A DNA stretch of 64,000 bases. Source: Raoultibacter massiliensis (GTDB taxonomy: Bacteria > Actinomycetota > Coriobacteriia > Coriobacteriales > Eggerthellaceae). Below are positions 26,298-34,635 of the stretch, piece by piece. Each line of letters starts with the position of its first letter. The stretch's first letter is position 1. Both the position numbers and the translations under genes were made by a program. The stretch is from assembly GCF_900199545.1 (NCBI RefSeq), contig NZ_LT962670.1, forward strand, positions 560,271-624,270, in the 5' to 3' direction. The notes under the pieces were generated by a model. It was not told where the DNA came from, searched no databases, and saw only the letters and a list, made by a program, of their open reading frames with translations.

Positions 26298-26948
26298 ATG
26301 CACGAGAAACTCAAGCAAGACGATTTCCGCGGCCGGGTCGCTTTCGTGGGCGAAACCCTGGGACCGCTTTTTCTGCAGGATCCGGTCAAAGGCGATGCCC
26401 AAACGGTATTTGCGGCGATAGCCGATCTCGATCCGCTTCAGGCGGGTTGCGAGTGGCCGTTCGTCGACGATGCCTCTGCGCAGCGCCTTCTTGGCCTCAT
26501 GGTCGAAGGGCTCGGCAAGGGGATCGACGACGATGCTCTGGTGTGGGAATACCGTCGCCTGTTCGTAGGTCCGGCAAAAAAGCCCGCACCGCCTTGGGGA
26601 TCTGTCTACACCGATCGCGAATGCGTGGTGTTCGGGGAAAGCACGCTGGCGCTTCGCCGATGGATGCGCGAAAACGGAATCGAGCGCACAACCGATGAAA
26701 AGACCCCCGAAGATCATATCGGCCTCATGCTCGTACTGTTGGCCTGGCTTGCTGCAAACAAGTCGGAGCTGATCGAGCCGTACTTGCAGGATCACGTGCT
26801 TACCTGGTCATCGCACTTTCTCGATCAGCTGGCAGAAGCAGCCGAGCATCCGTTTTACGAGGGCTTGGCCCTTTTAGCGAAGGAGAGCCTCGAGGGTTTG
26901 CAGCGCGAACTCGATCTCGAGGTCGCGTATCCGAGGTACTACCGCTAG
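26298..26948 (+). CDS. TorD/DmsD-family molybdoenzyme chaperone (2)
   Basis: 216 residues from the ATG at 26298, with GAGGAGGAG upstream. Helical TorD fold: ALVWEYRRLFVGPAKKPAPPWGSVY is the conserved E-Y-x-R-L-F-x-G-P-x-x-x-P-A-P-P motif, and EKTPEDHIGLMLVLLAWL is the second. It is closer to canonical DmsD than the chaperone at 13429. It ends with TAG directly followed by the DmsC start, so the two are translationally linked. It probably matures the DmsA-like protein at 21572. Confidence 0.88.
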   Translation: MHEKLKQDDFRGRVAFVGETLGPLFLQDPVKGDAQTVFAAIADLDPLQAGCEWPFVDDASAQRLLGLMVEGLGKGIDDDALVWEYRRLFVGPAKKPAPPWGSVYTDRECVVFGESTLALRRWMRENGIERTTDEKTPEDHIGLMLVLLAWLAANKSELIEPYLQDHVLTWSSHFLDQLAEAAEHPFYEGLALLAKESLEGLQRELDLEVAYPRYYR

Positions 26949-27827
26949 ATGATGTCTTCCGGTTTTGAAACGGCTCTGGGGGAGATCACGCTCGTTTTGT
27001 TCACGACGCTCGCGCCCTCGGGGGCGTTTGCGTTCATGATCATGGCGGGCGTTCTGGCGTGCGGAAAACTCGATGGCGCCCTTCGCCGCCGCATCGATAA
27101 GTTCCTCTGCATCCCGCTTTCGGTTTCGATGGTGGGCCTCATCGCTTCGGCGACCCACCTGGGCAATCCGGCCAACGCGCTCTACGTGTTCATGGGCGTC
27201 GGTCGCTCCCCGCTCTCGACGGAAGTGTTCTGTGCGGTCATATTCTTGTTTTTGACGGGAGTGTATTGGCTGTATTCCTTTGCCCGCAAGCCGAAGGTTG
27301 CTTTGCAGCGCGTATGGGCTGTCGGCATCGTGATTGCTGCTGCGGCGTTCATCACGGCGGTGGCGTTTGCCTACGATGCGGAGACCATCGTATCGTGGAG
27401 CACCCCGTTCGTCCCGATCGGCGTGTGGCTCAATGCGATCGTGGGAGGCCCTTTGGTCGCGCTGCTGGCTTTTCGTGCGGCTCGGGCCGAAGACATCGTA
27501 GGGCATTGCGGTTCGATGCTGTGCGGATTGTCGTTTGCGGCGGTTACCGCAAATACCGTTGTCTATGCGCTGCAGGGGTTCGGACTGCCCGGCATCGAGA
27601 ATTCGTTTGGGTCCGCTGCGGAACTCGTGCCTGCGTTCGGGTTCGTTGTGGCGGCTTTTTTCGCTTGCTGTGCGGCCGCGACGGCGCTGATGCATTCGAG
27701 CGTGCGTGCTGGTAAAGATTCGGGCAGCGGCCGCTCGCTCGCTTCGTGCGCGCTCGCCTTTGCCGGCATATTCCTTATGCGATTCGTCTTCTACATGATG
27801 CATATGACGGTCGGCCTAGGCGTCTGA
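26949..27827 (+). CDS. DmsC-like membrane anchor
   Basis: 292 residues with eight hydrophobic helices and the DmsC family start (EITLVLFTTLAPSGAFAFM) and SATHLGNPANALYVFMG segments. It anchors DmsAB and oxidises menaquinol. It starts directly after the TorD stop codon (TAGATG). Its 3' end overlaps the convergent GGDEF/EAL gene by 12 bases. It lies 2.3 kb from dmsB2, separated by carD and torD. Confidence 0.88.
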   Translation: MMSSGFETALGEITLVLFTTLAPSGAFAFMIMAGVLACGKLDGALRRRIDKFLCIPLSVSMVGLIASATHLGNPANALYVFMGVGRSPLSTEVFCAVIFLFLTGVYWLYSFARKPKVALQRVWAVGIVIAAAAFITAVAFAYDAETIVSWSTPFVPIGVWLNAIVGGPLVALLAFRAARAEDIVGHCGSMLCGLSFAAVTANTVVYALQGFGLPGIENSFGSAAELVPAFGFVVAAFFACCAAATALMHSSVRAGKDSGSGRSLASCALAFAGIFLMRFVFYMMHMTVGLGV

Positions 27828-30800
27828 CCGACCGTCGCGATGGATCGCGAAACGGGCTTTCCCGCGGGCCTTGGCCTCGTAAAGGGCGCTGTCGGCGCGA
27901 CGATACAGCTCGGTCATCTCGGTGCCGTCTGCGGGAACCGCGGCGATTCCCGCGGTTGCGCTCAGTTCGAGCATGTCCCCATCGGGAAGTTCGATAGGCC
28001 AGCGCTCTGCGCATATCTTCTCCACCTTGCGCTGGACCGCTTCCTTTTCGACTCCCGAACAGTACACGACGAACTCGTCTCCGCCCCAGCGGCAAACGAT
28101 ATCGCTTGCCCTGAAGGGACGGCTGAGATGCCGGGCGCTTTCGGAAAGAGCCTTATCGCCAGCGAGGTGCCCGTAACGGTCGTTTACCTGTTTGAAATCA
28201 TCGAGGTCGAAGATGATGAACGCGCCCGAAACGCCCTGATCCTTCGCCTGGGCAAGCGCTTTGCGAATGCTCCGCGTGCCAGCCGAACGGTTGCAGAGTC
28301 CCGTTAGAGCATCGCGATCCGCCTTCCTTTTGAGGTCGATCTCGCGGCGCTTCGCATCGTCGATGTCCTCGAGGTAGCCGATGGCGTGGACGGGTCGGCC
28401 GTCGCCGTCGAACAGGATTTCGCTTGAAATCTTCACCCAATGCAGCGAATCGCTTCCGAAGTTCGCGACGATTTCGCATTCCGAATTGGTGCCGCCGTCA
28501 ATGTGCGCGAACATCTGGGCAACCTTTTTCCTGCTCTCTTCGGGAAGCACGTCGAGTGCAAGGATTTCATCAAGCTGGGCTTCCGCCGATCCGCTGCTGG
28601 AAATCGGTATGCCGGGGGGCAGCAGGCGTATCGCAAGGCTTTCCTCGGAAAGGTTTTTGAACGAGATCGAGTGCGTTTCGACATCGTAGAGCCAAACGTT
28701 GAGATCGGCTTGTTCGATAACGCTTTTCAGCAGCCGGTCTTCGAGTTCGAGTTCCGACTGCATGCGCACAGTTTCCGATATGTCGACGCAGACGCTGGTT
28801 ATTGCGAGTCTGCCGCTTTTCGTTTTGACTACGCGACCGCGCGCCGCCACCCAGATGACGCCATCGTCTTTGCGGATCATGCGGAACTGCGTGCTGTATT
28901 CCATGCCCTCGTAGAAGAAAGCATCGATATTCGATCCGAATCGCCGGTAATCGTCGGGGTGGATCAAGTTTGCCGCGTTGCCCCCGGTTGCCTGTACAAG
29001 TTCGGCGTACGAATCGCACCCGAGCATACGGGCCATCTCGCTGTTGGCGAAAAAGAGCGGAAAGCCCTCTTCGCAGTAGCCTCCGACGAGGCCGCTGGGC
29101 GTGCTCTGGGCGAAAACCTGGGCGGCGATCCGTTGGTTTTCGTCCGTGATGTCCCCGATCCCCTGGTCTGAGGAGTGCATCCCGATGACCTCGCTCAGCA
29201 TTTCTTGCGACATGCGCAGCGCATCCTCTTGCTTTTTGTCGTGGGTGATATCGAGCAGGGTCGCATAGAACAGCTTTCTGTTCTCCTCGTTTCGAAGATG
29301 GAACGCCTTGAGGCGAATCCAGACGATCTCGCCCGATTCAGAGTAGCGGCGAAACGTGCCGAGAGATCCTGATACGGTGTGTTTTTCCGCGCGTTCGAAC
29401 AGGTCGAGTACGTGCGCTCTGTCGTCGGGGTGCACGTACTCGAGAACCGCCTTGCGCCGGGCTGCCATTTCGCTTGGATCGCTTTGGGTGGTACGGTAGT
29501 ACTGCTTGTTGACTTGCAGCAGTTCGAACCGATCGTCCGAAAGGGCGTACACCGCCATGGCGCCGACGATGTTGTCGATGATCGTTCGGCTGGCGAGATC
29601 GTTTTTGAAAATGTCGTGGATCTCGATGATTTCGACCGGTTCGTAGTTGATGCCCCGGTAATCGACCATGCCTTCCTGCTCGATGAGCTGTTCGAGCTCG
29701 TCGGCAGGCATTGGCTTGTGGAAGAAGTATCCCTGCGCGTAGGCGCAGCCGATGTCTCTGAGGAATTCGACTTGCTCCTTCGTTTCGGCTCCCTCGGCGA
29801 CAACCGACAGCTCCATGAGGTGGGTCATGCTCACGATCGATTCGAGGATGCTTTCGCTGCGGTTGAGGCTGTCGCCGATCGCATCGAGGAACTTCATGTC
29901 GATTTTCACCACGTCGGCTCTGATTTCCCGCAATATGTTGAGGGAGGAGTATCCGCTGCCGAAATCGTCGATGAACACCGAGAATCCGAGTTCTTTGAAC
30001 CGGCTTACGGCCTCGATCATCTTCTCGTCTTCCGCGTATGCGCTTTCGGTTATTTCAAGATGGAGAATCGATCGGTCGAGACCGTACCTATCGACGAGGT
30101 CGGTGATCTCCCGGACGATATCGATGGAGTACAGATCGCCCCGTGAAATGTTGACGCAGGCGGGGATAGGGGTTTTTCCACGATCGATCCAGTTTTTGAT
30201 CAGCCGGCAGGCTTCCTCCCATACGTAAAGATCGAGGCTTGCGATAAATCCGTTTCTTTCGAGAATGGGGATGAAATCGGCTGGATGCACGAGGCCGCGT
30301 TGGGGATGGTTCCATCGGACGAGCGCTTCGACCCCGACGATCTTTCCCGTTCGCGTGTTGCATTGCGGCTGCCAGTGCAGGATGAACTCGTGGTTTTCGA
30401 GCGCCCGCTGAACTTCGATGAGGGTCTTGGGGTCTTCTTCGAGGCGATGGGTCATACCCTCGTCGTACCATGCCGTTCGTTTCGCGTAATTGCCCTTGAT
30501 CGCCAAGGCAGCGGTCATGGCGTGGTCGCAGACGGTGCGAACGGGGATCTCGCTTCCCTGCATGAGACAGGCTCCGATCGCCGGCTGGAATCCTATGCCA
30601 CGGTCTGCTAACGAGGTGAGTGCCTTAAGCTCGCTTTCCAGGCTTTCGATCTCAACGGTTTCGGACGGAAGCAATGCCACGAAATCATCGCCCCCAAGAT
30701 ACCCCGCAAGCCCCTTATGGGCCACGGCGAGGGTTCTGAGGCAGGTTCCGATCGCCTCGAGCAGCCGATCTCCCGTCGATCGACCGAACCATTCGTTGAA

Positions 30801-31748
30801 AACCTTGAAGTTTTCGATATCGACATAGAAGAACGCATACGAGCACTGGGGATTTGCCGCTACGAGTTCAGTGGCTTTTCTCATGAACACGCCCGAATTG
30901 TACAGACCTGTGACGGCGTCGATTCCTTCGATGTGCTGTCGAAGGGCATCGCTTTCCATCGTGAGGCTTTCGTCCCAATCGTTCGGCGCTTCGGCGATGA
31001 AGCACATGAGCACCGGCTCGTTGCCGGCGCCGCGCTTGACCGAGACAATCGTCTGCGCCGCCCACTGCCATCCGCCTCCCACAAGCTTTTTGCGGAACCG
31101 TTCCTGCAGCGTTCCGCCCGCTCGGGAAACCCGATCGACCACTGTATCGAATTCCCAGAACTCGATGAATCGATTGCGGTCGTCGGGATGGATCATGTTC
31201 TCGACGACGTCCTCGAACATCGCATCGAGCGCGCCTGCGGGAGGAGGCATGACGAACTTTCCCTCTTCGCTGTAGAGAACCTGGTAGCTGTTCTTTTCGA
31301 TGTTGATTTCGAACAGTTCATCGTAGGTGGCCTCTTGGGAAAGGGCGAAAAACAGGCTCTTGCTGGTTTCATCGATCTCTTGCGAGGAGAACAGAACGCA
31401 GGGGCCATGGCCGGGCCATTCTGTTTCCAAGCTGAGAATGTCGAACCATCGTTCGAGCCGCTGGCTGTATATGACTTCCTGATTGAGGGGTTCGTCTGAT
31501 TCGGGGTGCCAGGGGCAATCGGGGCAGGGAGAATCCCTGTTGCGGAAAGCTTCGTAGCAGATATCTCCAACGTGCCCGCGAGGGAAGAGCTTCTGAGCCG
31601 CGTCGTTCATGAAAACGACGCGGTACGAATGGTCGATGACGTACGAATGCCGGTCAGTATGTTTCGATGCAGTCACAGTCAGATCGTTTCGCTCCCTGGG
31701 CAGAGGTCCCCTGTATGCGTTCGCTGGCCTTGCTGAAAAGCATACCAT
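27816..31748 (-). CDS. Multi-domain c-di-GMP protein: PAS-GGDEF-EAL-PAS-GGDEF
   Basis: 1310 residues, no membrane helices. Domains in order: N-terminal PAS-like region with CYEAF and CPDCPW (about 30-90); further PAS-like segment; degenerate GGDEF (YLGGDDF, near 350); EAL phosphodiesterase (EALVRW near 474, with CVNIS, LEITES, FIDDFGSGYSS, VKIDM and AEGAET all present, so probably active); three PAS/PAC-like segments, one with LIHPDDYRRF; and a C-terminal canonical GGDEF (CRWGGDEF near 1222) with an RASD inhibitory site 5 residues before it. It could both make and break c-di-GMP. It starts without a ribosome site, with TATTAT about 10 bases upstream. Its end overlaps dmsC by 12 bases. Confidence 0.88.
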   Translation of the reverse strand: MVCFSARPANAYRGPLPRERNDLTVTASKHTDRHSYVIDHSYRVVFMNDAAQKLFPRGHVGDICYEAFRNRDSPCPDCPWHPESDEPLNQEVIYSQRLERWFDILSLETEWPGHGPCVLFSSQEIDETSKSLFFALSQEATYDELFEINIEKNSYQVLYSEEGKFVMPPPAGALDAMFEDVVENMIHPDDRNRFIEFWEFDTVVDRVSRAGGTLQERFRKKLVGGGWQWAAQTIVSVKRGAGNEPVLMCFIAEAPNDWDESLTMESDALRQHIEGIDAVTGLYNSGVFMRKATELVAANPQCSYAFFYVDIENFKVFNEWFGRSTGDRLLEAIGTCLRTLAVAHKGLAGYLGGDDFVALLPSETVEIESLESELKALTSLADRGIGFQPAIGACLMQGSEIPVRTVCDHAMTAALAIKGNYAKRTAWYDEGMTHRLEEDPKTLIEVQRALENHEFILHWQPQCNTRTGKIVGVEALVRWNHPQRGLVHPADFIPILERNGFIASLDLYVWEEACRLIKNWIDRGKTPIPACVNISRGDLYSIDIVREITDLVDRYGLDRSILHLEITESAYAEDEKMIEAVSRFKELGFSVFIDDFGSGYSSLNILREIRADVVKIDMKFLDAIGDSLNRSESILESIVSMTHLMELSVVAEGAETKEQVEFLRDIGCAYAQGYFFHKPMPADELEQLIEQEGMVDYRGINYEPVEIIEIHDIFKNDLASRTIIDNIVGAMAVYALSDDRFELLQVNKQYYRTTQSDPSEMAARRKAVLEYVHPDDRAHVLDLFERAEKHTVSGSLGTFRRYSESGEIVWIRLKAFHLRNEENRKLFYATLLDITHDKKQEDALRMSQEMLSEVIGMHSSDQGIGDITDENQRIAAQVFAQSTPSGLVGGYCEEGFPLFFANSEMARMLGCDSYAELVQATGGNAANLIHPDDYRRFGSNIDAFFYEGMEYSTQFRMIRKDDGVIWVAARGRVVKTKSGRLAITSVCVDISETVRMQSELELEDRLLKSVIEQADLNVWLYDVETHSISFKNLSEESLAIRLLPPGIPISSSGSAEAQLDEILALDVLPEESRKKVAQMFAHIDGGTNSECEIVANFGSDSLHWVKISSEILFDGDGRPVHAIGYLEDIDDAKRREIDLKRKADRDALTGLCNRSAGTRSIRKALAQAKDQGVSGAFIIFDLDDFKQVNDRYGHLAGDKALSESARHLSRPFRASDIVCRWGGDEFVVYCSGVEKEAVQRKVEKICAERWPIELPDGDMLELSATAGIAAVPADGTEMTELYRRADSALYEAKARGKARFAIHRDGRSDA

Positions 31749-31849
31749 GACTTATACGATAATAGTTGAAAACCGGGTTGGTTGGACTGCAGATTGATTG
31801 AGAATACCCAGTTGAACGGCATTGGATGGCCGTTTTGCAGCGCTTCTCG

Positions 31850-32824
31850 TCAATCGTCTTTGCGAAGCGCCGCCTCTATCTTGTCTTCGACGGCATCGAT
31901 CTCGGCTACGAGAGCGTTTCTTTCCGCGCGCAGCGGCAGATACTCGCTGACGATGATGCCGGCGAAGATGAGTCCGAACCCGATGAAGAGCGGACCAGTG
32001 AGCATTTCGCCGAGAAAGAGGACGGAGAACACGACTCCGAACACCGATTCGGTGGCGAGGAAAAGCGAAGCGGGGGCGGGGTCCACATGGGCGACTGCGA
32101 TGTTTTGCAGCAAGAGCGCGATGCATGAAGCGAAGACGATCAGGTATCCGAGGCTTACGTATGTTTCAAGTCCGAGCTCGGCGAATGCGGGCATCGGCTC
32201 GAAGACGAGGGCGGCTGCGAAGCCGAGCAACCCTGCAACGATGAATTGGATTATCGTGAGAACCATCATGTCGCGTCCGCCTGCGTACTTCGATGTGCAA
32301 ACCACGTGGAAGCTCAAGAACACGGCCGATAGAAGGGTTATTGCATCGCCGAAGCGCAGCGAGAAGTCGGTTGATCCTGCAAATGAAACGCATCCCACGC
32401 CAGCCACGCAGACCAGTGCAGCGGCGATGTTGAACTTCGTCGGGCGCGGACCTGAGAGAGCCCACATGAGAAACGGTATGATCACGCAGTACAGCGAAGT
32501 GAGAAACGCGCTGTTCGAAGCGGTTGTATCGGTGAGTCCCGTCGAGTTGCTCCAGTAGGAAAGGAAGATGAACACGCCGAGCACGGCGCCCTTTTTCAGA
32601 TGGTCGAGGTCGAGCGCCTTCTTGAGTCGGGGAAAGAGCACGATGGCGAGGATCAAGCCTGCAAAGGTGAACCGGACGCCGACAAGCCATGCAGGCGGAA
32701 AGGAATCGACCGTTGCCTTGATGACGACGGTTCCCATGCCCCAGATGGCAGCGGCGATGAGAAGATAACCCTTGTAGAGCCAGAGGGGCTTTGCGCTGCG
32801 CTGATCTGTTGCTGATTCCGACAT
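31850..32824 (-). CDS. EamA-family (DMT) transporter
   Basis: 324 residues with ten hydrophobic helices in two EamA repeats. The first repeat has AAAIWGMGTVVIKATVDSFPPAWLVGVRF, the second LFLATESVFGVVFSVLFLGEML, both hallmark segments of drug/metabolite transporters. A short charged tail (AERNALVAEIDAVEDKIE) ends the protein. The substrate cannot be predicted. The start has no ribosome site but an extended -10 8 bases upstream. Confidence 0.85.
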   Translation of the reverse strand: MSESATDQRSAKPLWLYKGYLLIAAAIWGMGTVVIKATVDSFPPAWLVGVRFTFAGLILAIVLFPRLKKALDLDHLKKGAVLGVFIFLSYWSNSTGLTDTTASNSAFLTSLYCVIIPFLMWALSGPRPTKFNIAAALVCVAGVGCVSFAGSTDFSLRFGDAITLLSAVFLSFHVVCTSKYAGGRDMMVLTIIQFIVAGLLGFAAALVFEPMPAFAELGLETYVSLGYLIVFASCIALLLQNIAVAHVDPAPASLFLATESVFGVVFSVLFLGEMLTGPLFIGFGLIFAGIIVSEYLPLRAERNALVAEIDAVEDKIEAALRKDD

Positions 32825-32832
32825 AGCTCAGC

Positions 32833-32841
32833 ATCATAGCA
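32833..32841 (-). promoter_or_regulatory. Extended -10 of the EamA transporter gene
   Basis: On the minus strand TGCTATGAT (extended -10) ends 8 bases before the ATG at 32824. No ribosome site intervenes, consistent with a leaderless or near-leaderless message. Confidence 0.4.
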
Positions 32842-33015
32842 CGGAGCAAGCGCGTTTGCGGCCATGCTCTCGAAAGCCGGGCATTGGCATGGCGGTCTGC
32901 TGGTGGGAGGCGGCGCGTTTCGAGGCGAGCGAGCCTTCGGGAAGCCGTCTCGATCATCTTGCCTTGCGATTATCGGTGTGCGAGAATACGACTTGTTTTG
33001 AGAATCGGGGGAGAT

Positions 33016-33297
33016 ATGATAGCACCAGTCCAGGGAAGTGTCGGCCAGACCATTACGCTCGAAGGATATGCTGATGATTTCGGCAGCCACATCGTCGCAA
33101 TCGAGTTTTCGCTCGATGGGGGCGCGTCGTGGGCGAGCCATTCCACCGAGGAAAGCAATCCTGATCTCATGGTGCATTGGACTTTCTCCTGGAAGCCCGA
33201 AGAGCCGGGAGTCTACCAGCTTAAAGTGCGCTCCGTTACGGAAGACGGTCGCAAAAGCCCCGAGGCGGCGGTTACCGAACTCCATATATCAGAATGA
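33016..33297 (+). CDS. Orphan sulfite-oxidase-type Mo-cofactor dimerisation (Ig-like) domain protein
   Basis: 93 residues from the ATG at 33016, preceded by GGGGGAG. The whole protein is one beta-sandwich: TLEGYADDFGSHIVAIEFSL, DGGASWASH, WTFSWKPEEPGVYQLKVRSV. This matches the C-terminal Mo-co oxidoreductase dimerisation domain of sulfite oxidase/YedY-type enzymes (pattern G-x-A-...-V-x-x-S-x-D-G-G-x-x-W and W-...-W-...-G-x-Y-x-L-x-x-R). The catalytic molybdopterin domain is absent here and on both sides, and no export signal is visible. It is a stand-alone domain, perhaps a partner of a Mo enzyme. Function unknown. Confidence 0.8.
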   Translation: MIAPVQGSVGQTITLEGYADDFGSHIVAIEFSLDGGASWASHSTEESNPDLMVHWTFSWKPEEPGVYQLKVRSVTEDGRKSPEAAVTELHISE

Positions 33298-33412
33298 GGG
33301 ATGGCTCAAAAGCGTCCTCGCACGGAATCGGCCGACCTGTTTGTTGTCCTCGGGTTACAGGCGTAATTGCTCCCGCATTGCGACAGCTGTCTAGCGGGCG
33401 TTTGAACCAATG

Positions 33413-33441
33413 AAAAAGCCAGAAGCATGCAGCTTCTGGCT
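33413..33441 (-). terminator. Terminator of the tRNA-Val gene
   Basis: On the minus strand GCCAGAAGC pairs with GCTTCTGGC across a 5-base loop, extended by one A-T pair, and ends in TTTTT. It starts about 11 bases after the tRNA CCA end. Confidence 0.9.
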
Positions 33442-33451
33442 TGCAATTCCA

Positions 33452-33526
33452 TGGTGGGCGATGAGGGATTTGAACCCCCGGCCTTGAGTGTGTAAAACTC
33501 CTGCGCTCCCGCTGCGCCAATCGCCC
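33452..33526 (-). tRNA. tRNA-Val (anticodon UAC)
   Basis: 75 bases including an encoded CCA. The acceptor stem GGGCGAT pairs with ATCGCCC; D-arm GCGC...GCGC; anticodon loop TTTACAC (anticodon complement at 33492-33494); T-arm GGGGG-TTCAAAT-CCCTC. One pair at the top of the anticodon stem is mismatched (G-A). A strong terminator follows. No integrase or attachment-site duplication is seen nearby. Confidence 0.93.
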
Positions 33527-33972
33527 CTGTTACGTGCGAATAGCCATTCTCGCACAACAATCGATTTTCCGCAAACGCAACTTTGCCGACACCCAAAGCG
33601 GTCGGGACATCGACCTCCTTATTCGCCGAGGGGATTTCGAAATTCAAAAAGCATTCTTCGTGCGCGGCCTTGTTCCTCTTGGCCGTTTTTCGTTTTCCGC
33701 TGCGCGACAGGGATGGTGGCTTTTTGCTGACGGGACTCCGAGCTTGCGCATGTCTGTTTTGCGCTCAAAACGCGTAAGGCTTTCATGCGATGCGCGTTGG
33801 ATCGTGCGGCGAATCGTATGCAGTTGCGGAGCAATCCGTGCAGAAAAGGTGAAAGGTCGCAAAGAGCGTGTGCGGATAATCCGTTGGATCGCGATGCAAA
33901 ACCTCGGACTGCGGTGAAAGGTCTCTCTGCAATGCTGGTGGCGTTGAAATCATCGCGGATCAAGGAGCGCAA
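33527..33972. other. 446-base stretch without a supported gene
   Basis: This lies between the tRNA and the Tad pilus operon. A plus frame at 33534-33917 (127 codons) has no ribosome site, no recognisable domain and an Arg-rich, shadow-like composition, so it is not called. The Tad operon promoter is expected here, but no convincing -35/-10 pair was found. Confidence 0.5.
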
Positions 33973-34635
33973 ATGAGGAAGCCTGCAACGGTCGCCATCG
34001 GCATCATATGCGGCATCGTGTGCGCTGGGGCGGTGTTCGCTTTCATGCAGGACGTCAAGGGGGAGGCTGCGGCCGCACGCGCCGAAACCCTTGCCCGCTA
34101 CGGTGGCGAGCAGATTGAAGTCTGCGTGGCAACGCGCGATATAGCCGCGGGCGAGAAGCTCGACTCTTCGAATGCCACGGAAAAGCTCTGGCTTGCGGAT
34201 TTGCTTCCTCCCGATGCGGTGCGCTCGGTGCGGGACGTATCAGGCGAGCGGCTCGGCACTCCCATCTACGAGGGGGAGGTCGTTACGGCGAAGCGCTTTG
34301 CGCGGGAAGGTCGCGCGATCGACGTCCCCGATGGCCTGAGCGTGCTGAGCGTTCCGGTGAAGGACGTGCAGGCGATAGGCGGTGCAATCTCGGCGGGGCA
34401 GCGGGTCGACGTGTATGCGACGGGAGCGGCTGAAACCGAATTGCTTGCCTCTGACGTGCTTGTCGTCTCATCGAGCAACGAAGGGGAAAGCGGATCGGGG
34501 GGCGGCTCGATTTCGTGGGTTGCCCTCGCAGTCGAGCCCCAGGCGATCCAAGAGCTTGTTGCCGCTTCGCAGAAGACCGAGCTGTATCTGGTGTTGCCGG
34601 GGGGCGAAAGGAAAGGAGCGGAAGATGAAGCCTGA
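33973..34635 (+). CDS. cpaB: CpaB/RcpC-like pilus assembly protein (SAF domain)
   Basis: 220 residues with one N-terminal membrane anchor (7-26). A SAF domain follows: VCVATRDIAAGEKLDSSN and GTPIYEGEVVTAKRF. A CpaB-type segment (LSVPVKDVQAIGGAISAGQRVDVYA) is next. In Tad systems CpaB/RcpC is a periplasmic or exported assembly factor. It is the first gene of the Tad operon and overlaps the next by 11 bases. Confidence 0.85.
   Translation: MRKPATVAIGIICGIVCAGAVFAFMQDVKGEAAAARAETLARYGGEQIEVCVATRDIAAGEKLDSSNATEKLWLADLLPPDAVRSVRDVSGERLGTPIYEGEVVTAKRFAREGRAIDVPDGLSVLSVPVKDVQAIGGAISAGQRVDVYATGAAETELLASDVLVVSSSNEGESGSGGGSISWVALAVEPQAIQELVAASQKTELYLVLPGGERKGAEDEA

Noticed and set aside
33452..33526. 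tRNA-Val as an integration site of a genomic island
   Set aside because: No integrase, no duplicated tRNA 3' end and no mobile genes on either side.
33534..33917. 127-codon plus-strand frame before the Tad operon
   Set aside because: No ribosome site, Arg-rich shadow-like composition, no recognisable domain.
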